From assembly GCA_002751075.1 (NCBI GenBank), contig NAOQ01000345.1, positions 9,979 to 43,631 of the forward strand: a stretch of DNA of 33,653 bases. Reading direction: 5' to 3'. Of this stretch, positions 23,019 through 33,289 are shown one piece after another; the first letter of the stretch is position 1, and each line of letters begins with the position of its first letter. The position numbers and the translations under genes are program-made. The notes beneath the pieces were generated by a model that had not been told where the DNA came from, did no database searches, and saw nothing but the letters and a program-made list of their open reading frames with translations. This DNA comes from Ichthyophonus hoferi. Taxonomy: Eukaryota > Opisthokonta > Ichthyosporea > Ichthyophonida > Ichthyophonidae.

Positions 23019-25573
23019 ATGGGGCCCACACAACTAGCTGTAAAGCCTATAGTGGTTCTAGGTGCAGGCCTTTCAGGTTTATCTGCCGCCTGGGAACTCG
23101 CTAGGCGCTGTCCAAAGAAAAAAGTAGTAGTAAGTAACTAAAAATGATGCTACTTTTTAATATTAGATGACCTGCATTGTCTATAGTTTTCCTTTATGCT
23201 CTTAGATCTACATCTAACTCATTGGACTATCACACACCTTCAACCACACATGCGAACATCTCGATTTCTCTCACTTTTACACTTTGAAAATTGTTTCTAA
23301 TCCTTTAATACATGTAGTTTTTTGGAGATTAGTTGAAGAAATTATCCGTCCGAAGTTCCGTTTTGTTTCAGATCTACCACATATATTTTATAGATTCCCA
23401 ACCCCACCCCATTTTGAAACTTGTGACATACGTTATGTGCTTAGAGATCTGTTATGCATCTCAAGGATAAAGGAGAGAATAAATAGTTGATAACAACATC
23501 GACACTCTTTCAAACATATACTTTTTGCAAAAACATTTCCGAACCACGACACACTTCTATATATTTATCTCTTACATTTTTACCAACCCCGCATTGCCTA
23601 TACAAATTATTATTTTATAATAATGTGGTATTGCTAAGTGGCAAGTAGAAAGCCTTAACTAACCAGGCCAAACAACCTCCCGGAAACATATATTGACTTA
23701 CTCACCATAAATCTACAGGTGTTAGAGGCCTCTAGCCGTACTGGCTGCTGGTTAAATACTACAGTGAAAGATGGCTTTATCTTTGACCAAGGCCCACATA
23801 GTATACGGTCGGGACCAGCCTCATATTCCCTGTGTGACATGGTAGGCTTTACATTGGGTTGTGGTAGGGGTCAGTATGTAGTAGCTGTATCTATCTATAT
23901 AAGTTAATTTTGTTCTTATATCTGCGACCTTGGCATATTATTTTTTGTAGAGCAAAGCTTTTCAAAATCTAAAATATATATCGATCTCGCTTAAGTTTTC
24001 CTTCAGTATTTTTCTGACATTTAGCACAAACTTTGATTCCTTCCCGGTTATAGTGTGAATATTCAGGCTCGGTGAAGTCCTTCCGTTTAGCCCTCGCACA
24101 CCAATATATAATATGTTCAAGATTTTTCAATCGATTATATGCTGTGACATAGTCATAGGCACATAAATGTATAATGTACACCTATTAACCCATTAACCCA
24201 TTCGTTATAAAGGCATTTAAATATGAGCAAAACCAATTAGCCTGCATGGTTATATATATACATGCCTTTACCTACATGTCTTTATATAATTTTTATGCGT
24301 GTCCCAATATTACACTAATATAAATGTAATACACAACCATGCGATAATGATTACACAGACACATATGAACTTTTAAACCGTAGTATATTTTATCGCCCTC
24401 TTTTATGCCATCCAATAAAAAAGACATTATAATCTATCAAAATCCCCACCCCCCCACTATCTCTCCCTCTCTCTCCCTCTCTCAAATACACCGAATGATG
24501 TGCTATATACAATACCCTTTACACCCCTTATTACTACCTATTACTAACACTAACACTGGGGTATATATATATATATATATAGGTGGAAAAAATTGGTCTA
24601 GCGGATCAAATTATATTACCCGACAAAAACCCAGAAAGCATGCGACGATACCTTTACCTTAATGGGAGCATCCACGCTGCACCCTATGGGGCCTTGGATG
24701 CGATTAGCACACCAGGTTAGTTAGTTAAGCGTGCTATCTTGGTAGTTGTTTGCTTATTATATTTATATATTTATCTATCTTTAACTACGTATGAATGCTT
24801 GGATTGGCTGTGTATGCGGTGTATGTTTTATATGCTTTATGCTTTTTTCAAAGTCTTGCATATATACCGTTTATTCGTAACCTAATGATTTCGTGCCAAT
24901 ACTTAAACCTCTACAGGGATCATGGGACGGGGGCTAATCCTGGCTGCTCTAAAGGAGATATTCGTCGCTAAGAAAGATAATGCCGATGATGAGTCTATTC
25001 ATAGTTTTACCGCTCGCAAATTTGGGCAAGAAATTGCCGATGTTTTCTTTGGTTCCTTGGTTAGTTGTAACTCTTTTTTCTAGTATATATATGTGTGTTT
25101 GTGCATGTATGTATTAAATTAATGCTTGTTTACAAGTATATATATGTAATTGTGTGCTTGTACGTTCTGATATTTTTTATTTTAGATGTATATATTAATG
25201 CATACACACAGACTTATACATCCTACCATGTTATCATAGCTACCTAGGTAATCTTATAAATATAGAAACATTGCCACCTTTATTATCTCTTACACTTATT
25301 CTCATATCTACATATACATATACATATAAAAATACACTTTCACATATATATACACTTACATGTATGACGTGATACACATACCATATATGGCTTTATATAA
25401 AAAGCAGTAAATACATTTAAACACCTATAATATCGGTGTTTATAATTTGAATACTTGATGTCAGTTTCCTTGCTATTCCTTTTAAATATATTTTATCCGA
25501 TATATAGTGTTATTGATGACTTTGTGCTAACTGCCATGTGCGTATATATCAATTTATCTACCTATCTACCTAC

Positions 25574-25604
<31 letters not shown>

Positions 25605-27868
25605 CCTACCTACCTACCTACCTATCTATCTATCTATCTATCCACCTATCTATCTACTTACCTATCTACCTAATCGCCCCTCTGCCTCAAGGCTCATGGT
25701 ATCTATGGCGGCAATGCTAAAGAGCTCTCTGTCCGTGCCTGTTTCCCGGCACTGTACAACTATGAACAAGCAGCTGGGGGATTAGTTAGAGGAATGATCA
25801 CTGTATGTATATATTCCTATATATACATATATCTTTCATTTCTCTGTTTGTCTACTATCAACGCTACTTTGATATATATATATATATATATATATGTAGG
25901 AAATTATGGAAGCAGTTGTCACAGAGGATAAAGAGGTAGATAGATAGATAGACAAAGTTATTGGGAAACAAATCTATAACATATGTTATATATAGATAAT
26001 GTGTTGGTGTGCCAAAGGAGAAGGAGAGGGAGAGGGAGAGAGAAAGATATATAAATATATAGATGATGTAATCAATTTAACATCCTGCATCTATTGGACC
26101 ATTATGGGTTCTTGTAAAACCCAAGCGTTTTGTATATCTTATGTTTTAATTTACCTGTAAAATATATTTTTATTTTTTAACAGTAGGCTTGGATTGGTGT
26201 AGGGTAAAGGTGCTATGAAGAAGGACAAACCGGAGGATTTTGATGTGTCAACCCAAAGTTTGATTGAGTATGTTGGTAGTACGTACACCATCTCTCTCCC
26301 TCTCTTTCTCTCCTTCTCTCTCCCTCTGTGTGTGTAGAATGGTGCATTTTATTTATATAGACATTTATTAGTATTCATTTTTTGTACATCGTACACTACC
26401 TATATATACCAGATGCAATAGTACTTTTTCTATACCATACCCTATATGTATGTGGGCCAGGTATATTATATAGAGATAATTAAATGTAATTGAATAAAAT
26501 AAATATAATTAAATATCATTCCCAATTTTAATGGTTCTTATTGTAGTCTTGGATTGGACTATTTATTTTTTATGGTTCTTTTAGCAATCTTCCTCAACCA
26601 ATCCGTATGTCTTTTCTAATTAGTAGCTTTACTTGCTATGCATGTATTATTTAATATCAACTACTTTGACCATTTTATTACGTTATATTGCAATATATTG
26701 TAGTTTCTCTAACTCGAACTATTCTTTTTTCTTTTTTCTGTTTTCTTTTTCTGTAAACATTTTTCCTTTTCTCTCTCTACACGAAACAACACATTGTACG
26801 GAAATGTAATTATAACTATGAATATTATCTTATCCTATGCTATGATACAATAACAGACCACTATCACTATCAACCCTATCCCAACCCATATTTAGTCCTA
26901 CGTCGCGCTACCTCATTGACCCAATGCAGATTCACCAACCACTTTCTGCTGATGACCTTTAACCTATAGCATACCCTCTCTATATACACCCTTATGATTG
27001 GTACCCACAGCACCATTCTATTCCTTTCTCTCTTATACTAACCTTACCTACCTCCCCCCTACAGAAAGTATATGGTCATTCCAGGGTGGGATCGGTGCTC
27101 TAGCATCTGGACTGGGTATGTTAATTGGATAATTGTCACGTGATTCCTTTTTTCTCAAGACTGTGGTATGGGGGTAATCCATGGCATTTTGATTGGCAGG
27201 CCATGTGAGATAAAACTAAGAATACTGAGAATAACAAAGGGGACACTGCTAATAATATTGAGAATATTATAAGATATAATATAAACATAGAAATAATAGC
27301 AATAATAAGAACAATGGTTATTCTGGTATGTACACAATACCCATATTATATGTACCATAATGCACTATCTAGGCTTATCTCCTATAGCCATACCTACCAT
27401 GCTCTGTTTCTGCCTTTTTAAAATACCTATGCTTGCGTATTCTTATTATGCCTATACTGCGGTCTGTTATTATATGTTACTATATTCTGTTTTATGTTAT
27501 TATATGTTACTACATATATATGACCTCTCCATCTATCTCCTGTGATGTTGATTCGGACTTATCTCTAGGCTCTGTATGCCAGGCATATAGTATATAGTAT
27601 ATAGTGTATAATGTATAGTATATAGTACATAGTATATAGTATATATCATATGTAATTGTACTCTACCTTACCTATGACAATGCCTTCCTGGCCTATATAT
27701 ATGTATCTTCTATCTATCCTATCTATCCTACTGTATTATTTTATATCATTTTATTAGATTGGATTTTATTTTATTTCAATCTTGGAATATTTTATTATAA
27801 TTGCTAGTATTTTTATATATTAGATTATATTTAGAATCGGCAGAGCGTGTGGTAAAGTTCAATCCCAA

Positions 27869-27907
<39 letters not shown>

Positions 27908-30877
27908 CTAGAACGAGCGCTACGAGCCATGCCCAACGTGGATCTACGTCTAAACCAACCCTGTACCAGTGTGCACATGAATTCTGACGGTCCGATGGTA
28001 AGCCCTTTTATATTATAACCTTAGCCTGCTTTTGGCCTCTTATCACTGTTTGCCATTTATGATGTTCTATTTATATTATTAGCTTATAGTCTTACAATAA
28101 CAAGCCTGATATTGCACCACTCTATGGGCAGTATGGCAATCATGCACCTATGCTAATACTATACTTATTAACATGTCCTATAGGGTAACCAATAAACAGT
28201 AAATTTAAAAATTTACAATTTTTCCAACATTTACAGGTAACAACTGTAGAGGGAGAGCGACCAATCCATGCCTCCCATGTCATTTCTTCTATTCCTTCCC
28301 CCAAATTGGCTCAAATTTTAGAGAACAGGTATAGGGATATATAGGGATATATGGGGATATATAGATATATATTGAGATATATGGGGAATATATAGGAGAT
28401 AGAGTATTGTGCTTATTACTATTATCTTGACATTATTATCTTAATTGTTATGTACACATACATACATACATACATACATACACACATAAACTTACCTGCT
28501 TATATACTATACACAGTATTACAAACACCATTAATTGCTTTGGAGTTACTCTTTGTTTTTAGACATATTTATGTGTTTATTATTTATTATACTTGATCTC
28601 TTTGATATCTGCGAAATACACACTGACACTCACCAATACATCTACACATACACACATAACATACACAACATACATAACAGGGTTAGTAAATATGCTAAGC
28701 AATGGGAAAAGCCTAAGGAGATTATGGCGAACGTACCCTTTGCTTCAATGGCTGTAGTTAATATTGGTTTTGATACAAAGGTTAATCCTCTGAAGGTATG
28801 TATGTGTTGCAAATAGGATTGGTAATATATAATAATAGTACAATAGTATACTATTATAATGGTATGGTAGTACAATAATATAATATTATAATACTACAGT
28901 AGTACAATAATACAATAGTATAATAATATAATACTACAGTAATATAATAGTATAATGCATAATAGTGTAAGACTACAATAGTAAAATAGTATAATAATAA
29001 AATAGTATAATGCATAATAGTATAATAGTACAATAGCATAATAGTATAATAATAAAATAGTATAATGCATAATAGTATAATAGTATAATAGTATAATCGC
29101 ACCGCGATTGCATAGGGTGAAACCATGTTTTAGTGATTTTAATTTTAATTTTTTAGAGATGCATGTATGCGTGTGTTATAGGAGATTTGCCTATAATTGG
29201 CCTATTAAAATACTAAAATATTGAAGCACTCGCACTCTCCTGTATCCTTCCACACTAACATGATGTCATTATGATGTCATTGCCATATTAGGGTTTTGGT
29301 TATCTGGTGCCACCCCAAGAGAATGATAATATACTAGGTGTTATATTTGATTCGTCCGTATTCCCCGCCATGAATAACTCTAAAACACAGGATAGATTGA
29401 CGGTAATGACTTGTGTGTATCTATAGTGTTTGTTGATTTATTTATTATGTTTATTATTCTGGTGTCTATTATTCTCGTGTTTATTATTCTTATGTTTATT
29501 ATGTTTATATTTATTATTCTTATATTACTGTCTATATTCACTTTCTTCTCCCACATCATTATCGTATATTGTTATTACACACTCTTACATTGACATATAT
29601 TATATACGTATACATACACACACACATACACCAACTACCAGGTGATGATGGGAGGCCACCGAATGAAAGAAGTATTTGGTAGCACTCCTCCCACTGACAA
29701 AGCAATGGCTGACATGGCTTTGGACGGTCTACGTAGACACCTTGGCATTAGAGAAACACCTGATCTAGTACAAGTATGTTTTATGTTTTAGTATGGTGCT
29801 TATTTCTTTCTCTCTCCCTCTCTTTCTCTTATGTCACCCATGTCTTTTTTTCTGTTACTCTTAATTTTTACTGTGTTATTCTCCCTTGCTATAATATGCT
29901 ATATCATAACATAATATAACCATAATATACTGTCTTAATCTCTCATCTCTATCTCTATGTTAATCTCTCTTTTCTTGACCCTTTATATTTAGTCTTCCTC
30001 TCTACTTGGTAGTTTTTCTATAGTATACTCTAATCTAATTTAATATAACAATATAATGTAATACAATATAACACAAGACAATACATTATAATATAGTATA
30101 TTCTGATATAATATACTAAAACATGGTATAGTACGGTATAATATATCATAACCTAACACAAGACAATATAGTACAAGACAATATAATACAATATAATATA
30201 AGATTGTATATTCTAATATAATATAGTAACATATGATATGGTATGGTGTGGTATAGCACCATATAAGATTGTCTCAAGCAGCATCAAACAATACAATAAA
30301 TTAATAACGTAACTTCCTCTAGCCTCATCTGCACGTAGACTGTATTCCCCAATATCAGATAGGCCACGTCACTAAGATGGAGGTTGGTTTCGATTGCACC
30401 CTATATATATATGTTAATAGATGTACATGTGTATATTAGTGTGCTTTTTTTGTGTTGTGCTGTAGTGTATTGTATTGTATGGTATATACCTTACACCTTA
30501 TTGCATTCCAATTTTCACTTCCAAACCATCACTTATTGTGGTTGCATCATTTTACTCTACCAATGCATTGATGATTATACTTTTTTTTATTTTTTATAAA
30601 AATATGTATACATACATATACCTATACATAAACAAATACATAGCATGATATTTTTTTTATAAAAATATAAAAACAAATGTACAATACTCATTGGTTTCTA
30701 TATTCTTTCCCCGCGCCATCTCAGGAGTTGAAAAAACACTTAGAAGAGCTTGGAAATGGACAGCTAGCCGTGGTAGGCTCATCCTATGCTGGTGTCAGTG
30801 TGAATGACTGTGTACGTACCGCCAGAAGGGTGGCCAAGGCTATTGCCCTGGGGAATGATGTAGACACTGGTCTATGA
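23019..30877 (+). CDS. PPOX: protoporphyrinogen oxidase, oxygen-dependent (haem biosynthesis)
   Basis: FAD enzyme of the mitochondrial inner membrane that oxidises protoporphyrinogen IX to protoporphyrin IX, the penultimate haem step. Fifteen exons: 23019-23129, 23719-23841, 24583-24715, 24917-25059, 25692-25802, 25900-25935, 26203-26275, 27065-27115, 27912-27997, 28237-28328, 28681-28795, 29292-29402, 29642-29773, 30323-30382, 30725-30877. All introns are GT-AG and phases join without a stop, giving 509 residues (human 477). The Rossmann GxGxxG is VVLGAGLSG (residues 12-20), with the ribose-binding acid at E40. Other matches are GGNAKELSVRACFPAL (compare GNSRELSIRSCFPSL), SIWSFQGG, and the C-terminal FAD segment GSSYAGVSVNDC (477-488). 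Oddities: the second Gly of the usual R-x-G-G motif reads Cys (R44-T-G-C47), and residues 208-243 form a charged region longer than in human. There is no long presequence, as in animal PPOX. The start is the first Met before the dinucleotide fold. Confidence 0.94.
24561..24582. repeat. (TA)n run forming the PPOX exon 3 acceptor
   Basis: Alternating TA tract whose last AG (24581-24582) is the acceptor of exon 3. It replaces the usual polypyrimidine tract. Confidence 0.85.
25555..25672 (+). repeat. (CTAT/CTAC)n tetranucleotide microsatellite in PPOX intron 4
   Basis: About thirty tetranucleotides arranged as alternating blocks of CTAT and CTAC, ending about 20 bp before the exon 5 acceptor. 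The Tyr/Leu/Ser repetitive frames read from it are not genes. Confidence 0.95.
25872..25895. repeat. (TA)n run next to the PPOX exon 6 acceptor
   Basis: Twelve alternating TA units ending 4 bp before the exon 6 start; the acceptor is TATATGTAG. Confidence 0.9.
27583..27652. repeat. degenerate TATAG-type simple repeat, PPOX intron 8
   Basis: Repeated ATAGTATAT and AGTACATAG-like units over about 70 bp, within the intron between exons 8 and 9. Confidence 0.7.
27871..27907. repeat. (TAA)12 microsatellite abutting the PPOX exon 9 acceptor
   Basis: About twelve TAA units run directly into the acceptor CTAG, with exon 9 starting at 27912. No pyrimidine tract lies between repeat and acceptor. Confidence 0.95.
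28456..28482. repeat. (ACAT)n microsatellite, PPOX intron 10
   Basis: Six to seven ACAT units between exons 10 and 11. Confidence 0.85.
28823..29097. repeat. 275-bp AT-rich array (TAATAG/TACAATAG units), PPOX intron 11
   Basis: Short units of AATAGTAT and ACAATAGT type fill the start of intron 11, with only rare G or C. It has higher-order structure: 28986-29030 and 29041-29085 are identical 45-bp segments at a 55-bp period. The 90-codon Tyr/Ile/Leu-rich frame on the minus strand is a by-product of the repeat. Confidence 0.9.
30030..30260. repeat. degenerate AT-rich array, PPOX intron 13
   Basis: Irregular repeats of ACAATATAAT, ACAAGACAAT and TATAATATA-like units over about 230 bp between exons 13 and 14, ending about 60 bp before the exon 14 acceptor. 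Confidence 0.75.
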
Positions 30878-31109
30878 TTGCATGTTAGCCTGTAATAGAT
30901 ATACCCTTAGACAACCCATGTGTGTTCATTGGTTCATTACTGTCGTTGTCATGGTTGCTGTCGTTGGTGTTATGGCTGGATAAGATAGATAGGATAGAGT
31001 GCGATACAGGGATTGGATATTTAGAATTGAATATGATGCGAATATTGTCTGAATGATAGATAGTATAGTAGTAAGTAGTAGAGATGTGGGGGGTAGCTAG
31101 ATGAAGAAG

Positions 31110-31115
31110 AATAAA
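31110..31115 (+). terminator. likely PPOX polyadenylation signal
   Basis: AATAAA 233 nt after the PPOX stop, followed by a GT-rich stretch (TGGATGTGTATATGTAG), which fits a cleavage and polyadenylation site. A second AATAAA at 31741-31746 is an alternative. Confidence 0.4.
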
Positions 31116-31745
31116 TGGATGTGTATATGTAGTATATTAGTATATACATATACCTGAATCTATTATATTCAGTAATTCATTATCTGTGCATTAGGTGTGA
31201 GCACCAACCAGATGGATGTACAATGGTAAAGGTGTAAATACTGTCTACCAGCTAGCTTTCCATGTAGACAACCTATTACTTACAGTATGCTATTTATATA
31301 TTTCTATCAGGCACTATGTTGTAAGTGTATAACCAACTCTATACATATGTATGTTTGGCTATATATATAACTAAGAAAGAGCATATATAGGAAATCTAAA
31401 AATAAAAAATCACGCACAACAATTATATCATGTTATGGTTAGCATGAGGTGATTGGATCTCTAATGATAGTCATTGACTAATAGAATTTTAACAAACCAG
31501 AAGGTGCGTGATAACATCTCAATTATAATAGCTTATCCTATACTACATTACTGCTGAAGAGGTCCATATATGCATTTTAACAGAGGGAGGGGTAGTGTAG
31601 ATTCTCAATAGGATAGACGTGGCTATAGTTGTATATAATAGGGTTATAGGTTCGCATATGTTGTTTGGTTAGAAATAGATATGCGTGTATAGACAACTGG
31701 GTTTAGCAGATAAAGTATATAAGATATATAGGTTCAGTTTAATAA
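31116..31745. other. PPOX 3' flank, no gene seen
   Basis: AT-rich intergenic DNA without an open frame of note on either strand. It ends near a second AATAAA. Confidence 0.4.
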
Positions 31746-31769
31746 AGATATTTCTCTCATTTTTATAGG

Positions 31770-31863
31770 GAGCATGATCAAGAATGTTTAGATAATAATA
31801 GTCATAGTAATAGGTACAGTCATAGTAATAGTAATAGTAATCGTCATGGTAATAATTATAGTC

Positions 31864-31898
<35 letters not shown>

Positions 31899-31958
31899 AG
31901 TCATAATCATAGATATAATAATAGTAATAGTAATGGTCATGGTAATAATAATACTTAA
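31770..31958 (+). repeat. imperfect trinucleotide array (AAT/AGT/CAT) that is open in one frame
   Basis: The trinucleotide array (about 31791-31950) reads, in one plus-strand frame, as Asn/Ser/His/Gly-rich residues for 62 codons to a TAA at 31956-31958. That frame opens after an acceptor-like CATTTTTATAG (ending 31768) with EHDQECLD before the array. There is no start codon in frame and no partner exon is identified, so a coding role is only a possibility. The array itself is certain. Confidence 0.5.
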
Positions 31959-32149
31959 AATGATAATGCTACTACTACTAATAATAACAACATAATAGTC
32001 CAGGTTCCCTTACAATAGATAGGTAGGAATGGTGACACTGAAACTGACATAAAATAATGTATACTTCCATGCTGATTGATCTTTAAATTATCTATGTAAT
32101 GATTAAGAAAATAAATAGGGTATGATATCTAATTATACTAGTGTACAGT

Positions 32150-32241
32150 ACTATATGCTATACTGTACTATACTATGCAATACTATATACAATACTATAC
32201 TATACGGTACAATACTGTATACTATACTATACTATACTATG
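32150..32241. repeat. (ACTAT)n pentanucleotide repeat
   Basis: Imperfect TATAC/ACTAT units over about 90 bp in intergenic DNA. Confidence 0.8.
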
Positions 32242-32769
32242 TGCAATATAATAATGGCTACATAGTAGAAGCAGGCATACAGGTTTCCCCGTAGAGAATA
32301 TGTTTCTTACTGCAATTTTTATTGTTCTCATGCTTTATTTTTATGTATATACATTAAGTATATACATACATACGTATAACTTTAGTGCAATTTCTACCAT
32401 ATTGCTATCTCACTTACACATATTTTTTTATATATCTGCCCTGTACTGCCGATATTATATATATATATACAATAACATGGTTGTTGAATGCATCGAACTG
32501 ACTAGCTAGTGCCTGGATAAGGAGTCTCTTCATAAACAATACTTAAAAATGGATAAACAAGGTTTAACCTATAGTATTGGCTATTGTAGTATAATAAAAA
32601 TCCACCAATCTTTGAGTCGGACCACCAGCCTTTCAGAATGGATAAAATGATTCTCCCAATAGATATGATCATGTCGATTAGCTGGTAAAGTATGATAAGT
32701 GGCCAATAGGGATGCAACCCAGGAAAAGCAAAAATGTAAGAAATCGGACAATCAGTATCGAGTATGAAA

Positions 32770-32903
32770 CTACCAATGCCTAGTTATCATGAGAAACCAA
32801 TCCAATTGCATATTTCCCACACTCTCAATAAGTGTAGTACAGGTTGGGGCCAATGTGCTACTATAGTTATTATATGATTGCGCATACTGGTTTGGTGCAA
32901 TTT
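32770..32903 (-). other. possible terminal exon of the right-edge minus-strand gene
   Basis: A strong acceptor with a long pyrimidine tract (CCGCATTCCTTATTCTAG) ends at 32904 on the minus strand. After it, one frame (phase 2) is open for 43 residues (IAPNQYAQSYNNY and onward) to a TAG at 32770. A second frame (phase 0) is open for 38 residues to a TGA at 32787. Phase 0 would join directly to the exon at 33216-33289; phase 2 would need another exon between. Neither peptide is recognised. Confidence 0.2.
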
Positions 32904-33215
32904 CTAGAATAAGGAATGCGGTAGAGGAAGAGGTTAGACATAAAAAGATAAGATTAATGATATAATATAATATAGCATAATATAGTATGGTATATAGGAT
33001 TAAATGTTGGCTTTGGTGATAGGTCGAGGGAATATACGTGTATATAGATCTTAAGCATATATATATATCTAGAGAGGCATGTGTGTACATATGTATATGT
33101 AGGAGATATTATATATATATATATATATTGATGTGTAAATGTCTTCATATTCACGGACAAGATAGTAATATTAGCCTATCGTATACACGATTAATAGTAA
33201 ACTGATATTACTCAC

Positions 33216-33289
33216 CCCTTGATTGGCTTGAAAGTTCCTATAAAAGTCCTTTATTTCATTGGTCTCCTTGCCGGTGGTTGCCAAGGAGA
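33216..33289 (-). CDS. internal coding exon of an unidentified gene extending beyond the right edge
   Basis: A 74-nt exon on the minus strand, bounded by acceptor TTAATCTACAG and the consensus donor GTGAGT (after GGG). It is open in only one frame, entering with two bases of a split codon and leaving in phase 0, and encodes 24 residues: SLATTGKETNEIKDFYRNFQ then ANQG. The base composition is clearly less AT-rich than the flanks, like the ALIX and PPOX exons. I do not recognise the protein. Upstream exons must lie right of the window or in 33290-33653, where none was recognised. Confidence 0.6.

Noticed and set aside
25455-25720. Two overlapping Ser/Thr/Tyr/Leu repeat frames
   Set aside because: Translations of the CTAT/CTAC microsatellite in PPOX intron 4.
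28854-29126. 90-codon minus-strand frame rich in Tyr, Ile and Leu
   Set aside because: By-product of the AT-rich array in PPOX intron 11; no complex sequence.
32502-32717. 71-codon minus-strand frame near the right end
   Set aside because: Hydrophobic and Tyr-rich with no recognised family; no convincing acceptor in phase with the exon at 33216-33289.
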